From CAIMUX01 sp964473865 (GTDB lineage: Bacteria; Eisenbacteria; RBG-16-71-46; CAIMUX01): a DNA stretch of 64,000 nt. Location of the stretch: NCBI GenBank assembly GCA_964473865.1, contig CAYYQN010000003.1, forward strand, positions 107,171-171,170, written 5' to 3'. The notes beneath the pieces were generated by a model. That model did not search any database and was not told the DNA's origin. It saw only the letters and a list, made by a program, of their open reading frames with translations. Positions 1 to 8,215 of the stretch are shown here, piece after piece. The position numbers and the translations under genes were made by a program. Position 1 is the stretch's first letter, and each line of letters opens with the position of its first letter.

Positions 1-1
1 C

Positions 2-766
2 GGCTGCAGCAACCACACGGCCAGCGGCAAGGCCGGTCTGGTCTGTTCCTCTGCGGTGGCCAACTACTATCTCACGCGCCGGATCTACCTGGTGACACCG
101 CAAGGCGTGTACCGGTACCACGTGCGCCAGCCTCCGGGCACAGACGCGACGACCCGGGATCACCGGATCGAGCTGGTGCAGGCGGGCGACGCGGGCCCGC
201 AGCTGCGCGAGGGGGTCGCCGGACTTCCGTCCGCACCCGATTACCTGGTGATCTGTGTCGGCACCGCGGGTGCGTGGCCGGAGTTGGAGGTCGGGTTTGC
301 CGCGATGGGGGCGGCGCTCGAGGCAACCGGGCTGAATCTGCAAGCGTTCATCAACTCGGGCCTCACCGCCGAAGAGCAGAACGCCATTCGCGGTGCCACC
401 GGGATCCCCCCCGCGGAGATCCCGATCGGAATGGTGTCGCTTGGTGAACCCGGCGGCACGGACGGGGTCGTCTCCGACGCAGCGACCTCCGGTCCGACGC
501 TCTGCATTGCTGGCGGCCCCGTGGTTTCCTCTTCGGCAACGATCCGCTACACGGTTCCGCGGGCCTGCCTGGTCGATCTGGGAGTCTTCGATTGTCTGGG
601 CCACGTCACGCGGAATCTCCTGGCGGCACAACCAGCCGAAGGAGAAGCCACGGTGCGGTGGGACGGCCGGAACGAATCGGGACAGCCGGTTCCATCGGGG
701 GTCTACCTCGTCCGGATGCGGGCGAACGGCCGGACGAACACAGCGCAGGCGATCATTCTCCGCTGA
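2..766 (+). CDS. C-terminal part of a secreted protein with FlgD-like tail (truncated at window edge)
   Basis: The reading frame is open from base 2, so the true start lies outside the window; about 254 residues are visible. The body is not recognised, although it contains a stretch (LVICVGTAGAWPEL) that looks like folded exported domain sequence. The last 45 or so residues are a FlgD-like immunoglobulin tail: VRWDGRNESGQPVPSGVYLV followed by RMRANGRTNTAQAIILR. Such tails end many exported proteins of the FCB superphylum and act as sorting or anchoring domains in systems such as type IX secretion. Three other proteins here carry the same tail (ending at 21451, 35099 and 40571). The tail is a firm call; the function of the body is unknown. 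Confidence 0.8.
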   Translation, partial: GCSNHTASGKAGLVCSSAVANYYLTRRIYLVTPQGVYRYHVRQPPGTDATTRDHRIELVQAGDAGPQLREGVAGLPSAPDYLVICVGTAGAWPELEVGFAAMGAALEATGLNLQAFINSGLTAEEQNAIRGATGIPPAEIPIGMVSLGEPGGTDGVVSDAATSGPTLCIAGGPVVSSSATIRYTVPRACLVDLGVFDCLGHVTRNLLAAQPAEGEATVRWDGRNESGQPVPSGVYLVRMRANGRTNTAQAIILR

Positions 767-925
767 GGGTTGGGACGATCCGTATCGCCTGGCTTCAACG
801 CGTCCGCGAACGTGGCCTGGCCCGCCGGGCAGAGCCGTCGCCGCAGCAGAGGCTGGTGAGACATGCGGGTTGGTCCGACCCGGTCGGCCGACTGCGGCTC
901 GGCGCGGATCCGTCGGATTGAATGC

Positions 926-1732
926 TCAGCGGCCCCGCTTCACTCCGTCGCCGGTCATCGGCACGAAGCGAACAGGCAGAACGTTTCGTTGGTCGAACCG
1001 CCCCTGTTGCCTCTCCACCACGATCAGCTCTTGCCAGGCATCGCCCACCGGCAGCACCAGGCGGCCGCCTTCGGCGAGCTGTTCCAGCAGGGGTGGGGGA
1101 ATCTCCGGTGGGGCGCAGGTGACGATGATTCCGTCAAAAGGGGCGTGCTCTGCCCAGCCCTGGAAACCGTCCCCGCAACGCACGATCACGTTGGCGTACC
1201 CGAGTTCGCCGAGAAGACGCTGAGCAGACTGGGCCAGGGACTCGACGATCTCGATCGTGAAGACCGAATCGGCCAGCTCGGCCAGGATCGCCGCCTGGTA
1301 TCCGGATCCGGTGCCGATCTCGAGAACCTTCTCCTTCCCTTTCAGTCCGAGCAGCTCGGTCATGAGCGCCACGATATAGGGCTGGGATATCGTCTGTCCG
1401 GCCTCAAGGTGAAGCGGGAAGTCCCCGTACGCATAGGGTCGATCGGAAGGTCTCACAAAACGGTGCCGTTCCACCTTGGTCATGGCGTCCAGAACGCGCG
1501 CGTCCCGGATGCCTCGAGCCGCGATCTGCTCCCGCACCATTGCCTGCCGGGCCGCGGCGTCGCCGCGTTCTCCATTTCCCGGAGCGGAGGCGCAAGCCGC
1601 GCTCACAATGGCCACCAGGAGAGCGACGTAGAGCGTGGCGAGACGTTGCTCCGGGATTCGCCGCCGGCGTATCCGGGCAGGGCGCCCGGCGGATCCTGCG
1701 TGGTCGCGCGAACCATATCGCCTCCGGGACAT
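926..1732 (-). CDS. pcm: Protein-L-isoaspartate O-methyltransferase with lipoprotein-type signal
   Basis: This enzyme methylates L-isoaspartyl residues in damaged proteins using S-adenosylmethionine. The SAM-binding motif I (VLEIGTGSGYQAAIL) is at about residues 136-150. The family's upstream signatures are visible as VERHRFVRP and QTISQPYIVALM. With the ATG at 1732 the protein is 268 residues. It carries an unusual N-terminal leader: basic residues 3-30, a hydrophobic stretch 31-46 and a possible lipobox (VSAAC) with Cys47, so the enzyme is probably exported and membrane-anchored rather than cytosolic. An ATG at 1744 and an upstream ORF extension are alternative starts; 1732 has a GGAA sequence at a usable distance. 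Neighbours give no functional hint. Confidence 0.88.
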   Translation of the reverse strand: MSRRRYGSRDHAGSAGRPARIRRRRIPEQRLATLYVALLVAIVSAACASAPGNGERGDAAARQAMVREQIAARGIRDARVLDAMTKVERHRFVRPSDRPYAYGDFPLHLEAGQTISQPYIVALMTELLGLKGKEKVLEIGTGSGYQAAILAELADSVFTIEIVESLAQSAQRLLGELGYANVIVRCGDGFQGWAEHAPFDGIIVTCAPPEIPPPLLEQLAEGGRLVLPVGDAWQELIVVERQQGRFDQRNVLPVRFVPMTGDGVKRGR

Positions 1733-1860
1733 AGCGGATTCCATCGGTCCTGGTCCTCGATCTGCATCCTCAGTCCTATCGCTGCCCGGATCCTTCAGTC
1801 CGGATCCCTCCGTCCGAGTCACAGTCCGCACTCTCCGTTCGCATCGTTCAGTCCGTAGCC

Positions 1861-2424
1861 TCAGCTCCCGTCGTCGGACTGTTTCTTTCGGGACCCCCCT
1901 TGCCCCTCCAACATGCGAATTCGTACAAGATCCAGCGTCCCCTTCTGTCCCCAGCCCTTCTGGCCCGGGGCCACGGCCGGGCGGAATCTCTCGTAGAGAC
2001 CGAACGCCTTCTCCGCGAGCTCGGCCGGAGGAACAGACCGGGCCAGTCGCTGCATCGCCTGCCGGACCCCGGCGAGGTCTTCCCCGAACGCCTTCTCCAG
2101 ATAGGAGCGGACCTGCGCGGGGTCGATCGGGGCATCTTTGACGACGGCGCGGATCCCCTCGGATGTGTGTTTCGTGGGAATCGCTCGGCCGCAGAGGTCA
2201 ATCCACATCTCTTCCCCGAGGCCGGACTTCTGCGCCGTCTTTCTCGGAGCCGTCTCAGGAGGCTTGAAGATGCCGAGGTGGCGGCCCTTGGATTGAGCGG
2301 TGAGACCGGCCACGGCTTTGCCCAGGGTCAGCGCGGTGGCGGCGTCGAAACCCAGCCGCTCGGCTACCACCGAGGCCCAGAGGGTCAGAACAGGAGCGCG
2401 ATTGACGGTGATCCGGTCCGGCAT
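1861..2424 (-). CDS. Conserved hypothetical protein
   Basis: This is a 187-residue cytosolic protein starting MPDRITVNRAPVLTLWASVV. I recognise the N-terminal pattern (VNRAPVLTLWA...LGF...ALTLGKAVAGL.AQSKGR.LGIF) as typical of a widespread uncharacterised family, but I cannot assign a function. There is no signal peptide or membrane segment. A helical middle follows (about residues 80-150), and the C-terminus is charged. The ATG at 2424 is preceded by GGGGTG and is preferred over the upstream ATG at 2466, which adds 14 residues without similarity to the family pattern. It lies 128 bases from the pcm start in the same orientation. Confidence 0.7.
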   Translation of the reverse strand: MPDRITVNRAPVLTLWASVVAERLGFDAATALTLGKAVAGLTAQSKGRHLGIFKPPETAPRKTAQKSGLGEEMWIDLCGRAIPTKHTSEGIRAVVKDAPIDPAQVRSYLEKAFGEDLAGVRQAMQRLARSVPPAELAEKAFGLYERFRPAVAPGQKGWGQKGTLDLVRIRMLEGQGGSRKKQSDDGS

Positions 2425-2555
2425 CACCCCGATCTTATCACCGGATCTATCCCGGGGAACCAGCACCCTGCCAAGGAAGGGGCTGCGGTGGTTTCGGGCC
2501 GCATCGCGACCCGGGCCGGCGCTCGGACGGCAGCATCATGCGCCCGGCGCGGGTT

Positions 2556-3533
2556 CTAGCGCGCGCCGGGGCGGCGCCCGGAACTCAAGGTTCCACAAAG
2601 GAAACCGGTGCCGCGCGCGAGATGGCAGGATGCCAACAGGGCGGGCGTGATGGCCAGGACCGCGAGCCTGCGCCGCTTCCACGCGCCCTGAATGGAGACG
2701 CCAAGGATCATTACGGCGTAGACGGCGACCCCGGCGGCCAGCGCCACGCGGGCCATTGGCTGAACCGGCGAGGCAACCGCCAACACGGGCATGGCAAGAA
2801 CGGCCGCCGCCAGCACGGAGTGCGCCCACCGATGCAGGCCGAACCTGCCGGCCACGACAGCCATCCGGAAGTTCCTTCGCACAAACGACCGAAAGGTGGT
2901 GTCGCGTCGATGCCCGATCCGCAGCTCCTCGGCAAAGACGATCCGAAACCCCTTCGTTCGAGCCCTCTCGGCCAGCTCCACGTCCTCATGGACGAGAATG
3001 GTCTCGTCGAAGACGCCCGTTAGCAACGAGGTGGTGACGCCGCGAGATAGGGCCATGTTCCAGAGCCGCGGATAGTAGCGGCCGGTTCGCACGCCCTTTC
3101 CGCGACGCAACCCACCGCTGCCCAGAAAGGATTGCAGCACGTGGTCCAGCGCCAGGTCGAACGCCGAGCCATCCGTCACCAGCTCGTCGACGCCGCCAAT
3201 GATGCCCGCGCCGGGCTCTCGCGCGATGACGGCGGCAAGGGTCCGCAGCCAGTCCGGACGGATCAGACAGTCGTCGTCGGCGAACGCCAGCCAGTCTCCC
3301 CGAGCCGCGGCGCAGGCGGCGTTCAAAGCGGCGGAGCGATTCGCCGTATCTACCGAGATCGTGCGCATCGGGTAGGGCGCGCCGGCCGATGGCACCTCCT
3401 CGCGGCCGGCGATGACGACCTCGAATCGCTCCCGCGGATAGTCGAGTTGCCGGATCGAGTCCAAGGTCTCGCGAAGCAGCACGCCTCCGTGACACACCGG
3501 TAGGATGATCGAGAAGTCGATTTCGGAACTCAT
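2556..3533 (-). CDS. Glycosyltransferase family 2 membrane protein
   Basis: A 325-residue GT-A fold glycosyltransferase. The start MSSEIDFSIILPVCHGG is followed by the nucleotide-sugar and metal-binding acidic motif FADDDC near residue 95, then ETILVHEDVELAERA, corresponding to the acceptor-side ED motif. The C-terminal part (from about residue 225) is hydrophobic, with three or four likely membrane segments, so the enzyme is probably anchored on the cytoplasmic face and builds a glycolipid or surface polysaccharide. The start at 3533 fits the first strand of the domain; the longer open frame upstream (to 4106) is rejected because it lies over the divergent promoter region and does not resemble the family. 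No clear ribosome-binding site was seen. Confidence 0.85.
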   Translation of the reverse strand: MSSEIDFSIILPVCHGGVLLRETLDSIRQLDYPRERFEVVIAGREEVPSAGAPYPMRTISVDTANRSAALNAACAAARGDWLAFADDDCLIRPDWLRTLAAVIAREPGAGIIGGVDELVTDGSAFDLALDHVLQSFLGSGGLRRGKGVRTGRYYPRLWNMALSRGVTTSLLTGVFDETILVHEDVELAERARTKGFRIVFAEELRIGHRRDTTFRSFVRRNFRMAVVAGRFGLHRWAHSVLAAAVLAMPVLAVASPVQPMARVALAAGVAVYAVMILGVSIQGAWKRRRLAVLAITPALLASCHLARGTGFLCGTLSSGRRPGAR

Positions 3534-3774
3534 GAGGGGCAGAGGATAGCACCCGGGCGGAGACGGCACGACGCAGGAATCGGTGGACGGCCCGCCTGAG
3601 ACCGGTCTGACGACGTCAGAAGGGCGAGTTCGAGTAACCCGGGAGGGCCGGTTCGGAAGGTGAGCGCCGCCCATGCGCAAACGTGCGGTTGCGAGCGTCG
3701 GGAGGATGTTCGACACTGCGTGGGCGGCGCCCCGAGCGCCGGCCCCAACGCGAAGAGACGGGAGGCACGAATCC

Positions 3775-5142
3775 GTGGCCGAGTCTGTGAGGGTCAACGA
3801 CGCCCGCGAGATCCGCGGTTGGGCCATGTACGACTGGGCCAACAGCGCGTTCAGCACCACGGTGGGCACGGTCTTCCTTGGTCCGTATGTGGCCAATCTG
3901 GCCCGGGCCGCAGCCGCGCAGGGCGGCAGCCCGACCGTCTCGTTCTTCGGGATCCCGGTGGCGCCCGACTCCTTCCTGCCGTACTGCATTTCGCTCTCGG
4001 TCGGTTTGCAGGTGTTGTTCCTGCCCATTCTCGGCGCGATCGCCGACTTCTCGCACCGGCGCAAGCAGATGATGCAGCTATTCGCCACTCTGGGCGCCGC
4101 CGTCACCGTTGCGCTGTTCTTCGTCAGCGGGAGCCTATGGTGGCTGGGCGGGGTCCTCTACCTCATCGGCAATCTCGCCTTCGGCGCGGCCATGGTGTTC
4201 TACAACGCCTATCTGCCGGACATCTCGACCGAAGACCGGCGCGACCGGACGTCGTCGTTCGGGTGGGCGATGGGCTACCTGGGCGGCGGGGTGATGCTGC
4301 TCTTGAACCTGCTCTTCTACCAGTTTCGCGATCGGCTGGGCGTGCCGACCGGCCTGGCGGTCCGCGTCAATCTGGCCTCGGCCGGAGTCTGGTGGCTCGG
4401 CTGGTCATGTTGGACCTGGGCGACGCTCCGTCCCCGCGGCGCCTCGCGGCCGCTTCCGGCCGGCGAGACATACCTGACCGCCGGGTTCAATCAGCTTCGC
4501 CGGACGATTCGCGAAGCCTCTCGATACCGTCACACCTTGCGCTTCCTGCTCTCCTACCTGGTGTACAACGACGGGATCCAGACTGTGATTGCCGTGGCCG
4601 CGGTCTTTGCCGCCGCCCCATTGACCCAGGGAGGCCTTCAGATCGACCAGGGGACCCTGACCATGGTCATCCTGATGATCCAGTTCGTGGCGTTCGGCGG
4701 AGCGTTGCTCTGGGGGCGGCTGGCCGAGCGGATCGGCGCGCGGCGATCCCTCCTTCTCAGCCTGGCGATCTGGTGCCTGGTGGTCATCTATGCCTGTGTC
4801 GGGCTGCGAGGGGCCGGCCGGGTGGCGGAATTCTGGGTGCTGGGCGCGGCGATCGCGGTCGTCCTGGGCGGCAGCCAGGCCATCAGTCGCAGCCTGTTCT
4901 CGAAGATGATTCCTCCCGGCAAGGAGGCCGAGTTCTTCTCGATCTACGAGGTGGGCGAGCGGGGAACGTCCTGGATCGGCCCGTTGATCTTTGGTCTGGT
5001 GAATCAATCCACGGGCGGCCTCAGGCCAGCGATGCTCTCGCTCGTGGTCTTCTTTGTGGCGGGGGCGGCGTTGCTGGCGTTCTTCGTGGATGTGCCGCGA
5101 GCGATCGCGGAATCGGGGCAGCGAGAGGCGGCAGCGGGCTGA
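3775..5142 (+). CDS. MFS transporter, UMF1/Atg22-like family
   Basis: A 455-residue integral membrane protein with about twelve membrane segments. The opening RGWAMYDWANSAFSTTV is the signature of the UMF1 (Atg22-like) branch of the major facilitator superfamily, whose bacterial members are uncharacterised exporters. The loop motif LGAIADFSHRRKQ lies between segments 2 and 3, and SQAISRSLFSKMIPPGKEAE is another conserved family stretch. The GTG start at 3775 is chosen because GGAGG lies nine bases upstream; the ORF runs upstream to an ATG at 3673, but the added 34 residues are Arg/Ala-rich and unlike the family. It converges on the ATPase gene, with only three bases between the stops. Confidence 0.87.
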   Translation: MAESVRVNDAREIRGWAMYDWANSAFSTTVGTVFLGPYVANLARAAAAQGGSPTVSFFGIPVAPDSFLPYCISLSVGLQVLFLPILGAIADFSHRRKQMMQLFATLGAAVTVALFFVSGSLWWLGGVLYLIGNLAFGAAMVFYNAYLPDISTEDRRDRTSSFGWAMGYLGGGVMLLLNLLFYQFRDRLGVPTGLAVRVNLASAGVWWLGWSCWTWATLRPRGASRPLPAGETYLTAGFNQLRRTIREASRYRHTLRFLLSYLVYNDGIQTVIAVAAVFAAAPLTQGGLQIDQGTLTMVILMIQFVAFGGALLWGRLAERIGARRSLLLSLAIWCLVVIYACVGLRGAGRVAEFWVLGAAIAVVLGGSQAISRSLFSKMIPPGKEAEFFSIYEVGERGTSWIGPLIFGLVNQSTGGLRPAMLSLVVFFVAGAALLAFFVDVPRAIAESGQREAAAG

Positions 5143-5145
5143 GCC

Positions 5146-6390
5146 TTAGGCTGAACCAGGTGGCCCCCCGATAAGAAACTCCTTCCATGTCGTGGCTTTC
5201 ACGCCCGCGCGTTCCGCCGTGGGCAGGTCAGCGCGATCACAGAGGACAATCGGGCGGAACTCCGGATTCCTCCGGGTGAATTCGAGAAGCCCCTTCAGGT
5301 CGCTCATCTGGAACCGGCCTGCCTTCACTTCGACCGCCCAGGACCCCCAACTCCCCTCGAACACGCCATCGACCTCGAGTGGCTCTTCGCGCCAGTACGA
5401 GACGCGCTGTCCCGCGTTCCAGGCGTGGGCAAGGCACGCGTTCTCGACCCATCGTCCGAACCGCGCGGGATCAGAGTCGGAGCCGGCCACTCCCTGCGGA
5501 GCCATCACCGCGACCAGCGCGTTGCTCAGCGTGACGAGCTTGGGTGGAGACGCCCGGCGGCGCGGGGCGCTCTTCACATACTTGGGTATCGGTGCGACGA
5601 GGAACGCTTCCTCCAGGAGGGTGAGGTAGTGCGCAATCGTCTCGAGCGCACCGGCGTCCTGAAGCTGTCCCTGGATCTTCTGCAAGGAGATGATCCCCGC
5701 GGGTGATGAGGCGGCCATACCGAACACTTGCCGGAGGAGCGCCGGCCGCCGCACCGTCGAGAGCGCGAGGATGTCGCGCCCAATGGCCGGCTCCAGGATG
5801 GAGTCACGAACGTATGCCGACCAGCGGAGGTGGTCCGCACGCAGGGGAAAGGCTCCGGGGTACGAGCCGATGCGCACCACAAGGTCCGCCGCCTCCTCCG
5901 CGTTGAGCTTGAAGACCTCTGCGAGCGAGGCGGCCGACCAGTGGGTCAGGGTCAGCCGTTCGAAACGACCGGCCAGCGTCTCGCGGGAGCCGGCTGCAAG
6001 GTCGAGCGCGGAAGAACCCGTGGCCACGATGTGAACCGGGACCCGGCGGCGCCGGAAGCCGTCCGTGATCCCCTTGAGCCGTGCGGCCCAGTCGTGGAGC
6101 AGGTGCGTTTCGTCGAGGAGAACGATGGCACGCCCCTGAGCGTTGGCGATCTCCTCCGCCTGGCCAAAGAGCCGCTCCCAGAATCCGGGAAGCGCTGCCT
6201 CGGGAGCGTCGGCGGCGCCATAGATCGCCTGTCGCCCGAACCGGTCGGCGAGTTCCAAGAGCAGCGTGGTCTTGCCGACCTGGCGGGGACCCGCAAGCAG
6301 TTGGATGCGGCCGGGAGCGGGCTCGCCGAGGCGCCTGGTGAGCAGATCCCGGCATGCGGGATAGCCGAGTGGAAAGCTGTCCGCGGTCAT
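5146..6390 (-). CDS. AAA+ ATPase with C-terminal DUF4143-type domain
   Basis: A 414-residue cytosolic ATPase. Walker A (GPRQVGKTT) is at residues 34-42, Walker B (AIVLLDETH) at 88-96 and a sensor-like VATGSSALDL at about 122-131. The C-terminal part (GRWVENACLAHAWN followed by an EVKAGR motif) matches the nuclease-like DUF4143 region of this large family, which occurs sporadically in many bacteria and archaea. The function is not known; toxin-antitoxin or mobile-element associations have been suggested. The ATG at 6390 is immediately preceded by an AT-rich perfect palindrome and a TATAAT box, suggesting tight control. The gene is followed by the convergent MFS gene. Confidence 0.87.
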   Translation of the reverse strand: MTADSFPLGYPACRDLLTRRLGEPAPGRIQLLAGPRQVGKTTLLLELADRFGRQAIYGAADAPEAALPGFWERLFGQAEEIANAQGRAIVLLDETHLLHDWAARLKGITDGFRRRRVPVHIVATGSSALDLAAGSRETLAGRFERLTLTHWSAASLAEVFKLNAEEAADLVVRIGSYPGAFPLRADHLRWSAYVRDSILEPAIGRDILALSTVRRPALLRQVFGMAASSPAGIISLQKIQGQLQDAGALETIAHYLTLLEEAFLVAPIPKYVKSAPRRRASPPKLVTLSNALVAVMAPQGVAGSDSDPARFGRWVENACLAHAWNAGQRVSYWREEPLEVDGVFEGSWGSWAVEVKAGRFQMSDLKGLLEFTRRNPEFRPIVLCDRADLPTAERAGVKATTWKEFLIGGPPGSA

Positions 6391-6392
6391 GG

Positions 6393-6430
6393 TCGAATAA
6401 TTATTCGATTATAACCGACAGTCAAGAGCA
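6393..6430 (-). promoter_or_regulatory. Promoter and palindromic operator of the DUF4143 ATPase gene
   Basis: A perfect 16-bp palindrome, TCGAATAATTATTCGA, occupies 6393-6408, ending two bases before the ATG. On the minus strand a consensus -10 box TATAAT (6413-6408) abuts it, and TTGACT (6426-6421) lies just upstream. The -35/-10 spacing between these two is too short for them to work together, so the exact promoter is unclear. The AT-rich block stands out strongly from the GC-rich surroundings. A protein bound here would cover the transcription start and the start codon, so repression is the likely mode. Confidence 0.55.
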
Positions 6431-6571
6431 TTCGCCGCGTGTCACGTAATCTGTTTCTTCGCTGTAGGTTATTGCGCCTGTCGACGCGCCACGGCATCGA
6501 ACTCGTCGTCGCGCCTCGGCGCGAACCGATCGGCGCGGCAAGAGCGGTTGACCGGGTGTTTCCGCGCCCGG

Positions 6572-7606
6572 CTAGTGCTCCCGATCGGCCGGCGAGAAGA
6601 CTCCGACCACCGTCCGGGGCGCGCGGCCAGCAAAGGCGCCGATGGCCGCGGTGGTCACCCGCAGCGCGACCCACTGCCGCCCGAGACGGAACGCTTCGAC
6701 CGCCGATCCCGGCCGCCCGGTCACGGCCGTGGTCATGAGAACCGAGTCGGGCGCTACCGGCTGTGCGGTGCGGAATCTCCAAGGGAAATCCCGACTGTGG
6801 AAAACGCGCCGAGCGCTCCAGCCGGAGTGGCTCTCTTCCTCGGACAACGACCAGGTCCGCGCGGCGGCGGGCGGAGTCGCGACCTGTCCGCCCCGGTCGG
6901 TGTGATGAAAGAACCCGACCGCGCACGGAGCATCCGCGGTCTCCGCGATCCGGGCGGCCGCGGCCTCGAGCGATACCCCGAAGTCGCCCGCGATGACCGG
7001 CACGGCCTGTGCACACAGACCCCGGCGGGAGAGCGCTTCGCGAAACCACGGTCCCGGCATCAGAAGCTCCGCGGCGATCTCGTCGCAGGCGCGTTCGAGC
7101 TTCTGGGTGGCCGCGCTGCCGTCGTAGTAGTCCGCGCGCGCGCGGAAGTAGTGGGCACCGCTCGGCGCCGGGTCCAGCAGCGAGTGGGCGATTTCGTGGG
7201 CGAGGCTGAAGTTCACGCGTCCGGCCGAGGCGTTTCGAGTGTTGAGGACGATGCGCGGTCTGTCTCGCCGCGGAATGTACATGGCGTCCCAGGGACCGTT
7301 CTCATCGACACGGAGGACGGCGATATCCAACACCTTGGCGTAGAAGTCCGGCGCAAACGGCGGAGGGTTCCAGCCGGGACACTCCTGCTGCGTGGTGGCG
7401 AGCAGGTCACATGCGAGGGAGCGGGCCTCGTCGGGACCGGGGATGCCCGCGTTGGGGTCGACGCGCGTCTCGGTCGCCCGAGGAGCTCCGGTGCGATCTC
7501 GAACGCCTCGTTCCTGGTCATTTTCGTGAATCGAGTTCGGTGCCATGGGCTGGCGGGATTCGGCGGAACTGCGGACCGGGGATGCGGAACGACGAGAGTC
7601 CGGCAT
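6572..7606 (-). CDS. ImmA/IrrE-family metallopeptidase
   Basis: A 344-residue protein with the zinc-binding HExxH motif in FSLAHEIAHSLLDP, and a downstream helix (ERACDEIAAELLMP) that supplies the third ligand, as in ImmA/IrrE peptidases. Members cleave phage-type or stress repressors, usually the XRE protein encoded beside them. The start at 7606 is preferred because GGAAAGG lies upstream; a later ATG at 7546 is possible. The C-terminal 150 residues after the peptidase domain are less conserved and may sense a signal. It lies 58 bases downstream of the XRE gene in the same direction, so the two form a repressor-antirepressor pair. Confidence 0.88.
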   Translation of the reverse strand: MPDSRRSASPVRSSAESRQPMAPNSIHENDQERGVRDRTGAPRATETRVDPNAGIPGPDEARSLACDLLATTQQECPGWNPPPFAPDFYAKVLDIAVLRVDENGPWDAMYIPRRDRPRIVLNTRNASAGRVNFSLAHEIAHSLLDPAPSGAHYFRARADYYDGSAATQKLERACDEIAAELLMPGPWFREALSRRGLCAQAVPVIAGDFGVSLEAAAARIAETADAPCAVGFFHHTDRGGQVATPPAAARTWSLSEEESHSGWSARRVFHSRDFPWRFRTAQPVAPDSVLMTTAVTGRPGSAVEAFRLGRQWVALRVTTAAIGAFAGRAPRTVVGVFSPADREH

Positions 7607-7664
7607 GACGCGCCTTTCCGTGGCTGAGGGCTGTGCGGGCAGCTTCCGTCTGCCCGTGGGACTG

Positions 7665-8075
7665 CTAGCTGACGAGTCGTTTGATGAGATCGTAGAGAAG
7701 GGCCCAGTCATCGGCGCTCGCGGGTTGACGGCCCCGGTAGCGGATTCCGACGAGCATGTTCACGTCTTCCTCGCTGACGCGCAAGCCGCTCGATTCCGCG
7801 CGGTCGATGAACTCGCGGAGCCCTTCCGGGAGGTGTTCCGGCAGGGCGTATTCCGCCCCGACCTCCTCGAGGAGATCAGCGAGTCGCACGCCAAGACCCT
7901 GGGCGATCTTGTGGACCGAGATCACCGACGGGTTCGTCGCCTTCCCGCTCTCGAGCTGGGAGAGGTAGCCCTTGGTGACTCCGGAGGCAGCCTCCAGCTC
8001 GCCCAGGCTCAAGCCCCGCTCCTCGCGGATTCGCTTGATCCGGGCGCCGAGGGTGGCCTGTTCATCCGGGGTCAT
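7665..8075 (-). CDS. XRE-family transcriptional regulator
   Basis: A 136-residue regulator with an N-terminal helix-turn-helix: LGARIKRIREERGLSLGELE, then SGVTKGYLSQLESGKATNPS, at about residues 9-55. The C-terminal half is helical and could dimerise or be the target of the neighbouring ImmA-like peptidase. The start at 8075 (MTPDEQ) has GGAAG just upstream; the longer open frame to 8396 overlaps the divergent helicase gene and is rejected. It probably represses the divergent helicase-DUF932 operon through the inverted repeat at 8150-8179, and may control itself through the same intergenic region. Confidence 0.9.
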   Translation of the reverse strand: MTPDEQATLGARIKRIREERGLSLGELEAASGVTKGYLSQLESGKATNPSVISVHKIAQGLGVRLADLLEEVGAEYALPEHLPEGLREFIDRAESSGLRVSEEDVNMLVGIRYRGRQPASADDWALLYDLIKRLVS

Positions 8076-8146
8076 GCTTCCGCAGAGTAGTCCCCCTCTG
8101 GCTGTTTGCAAGAGCGAATTCTCGTTTCGTAGAGAAAACTCCCCCC

Positions 8147-8179
8147 TTGACGGATCGTTTTCTGTGGAATACGATCCGT
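8147..8179 (+). promoter_or_regulatory. Helicase promoter with embedded inverted-repeat operator
   Basis: A -35 box TTGACG (8147-8152) and a -10 box TACGAT (8170-8175) are separated by exactly 17 bases. They overlap a perfect 8-bp inverted repeat, ACGGATCG (8150-8157) and CGATCCGT (8172-8179). Binding of a dimer to these arms would block both promoter elements, the classic layout for an XRE repressor site. The XRE gene lies directly upstream on the opposite strand. A second, smaller inverted repeat (TTCTC...GAGAA) lies near 8119-8136, closer to the XRE gene. Confidence 0.7.
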
Positions 8180-8215
8180 TTCCCATTTCAAACAGCGTCA
8201 CAGGGAGGTGGCGAC

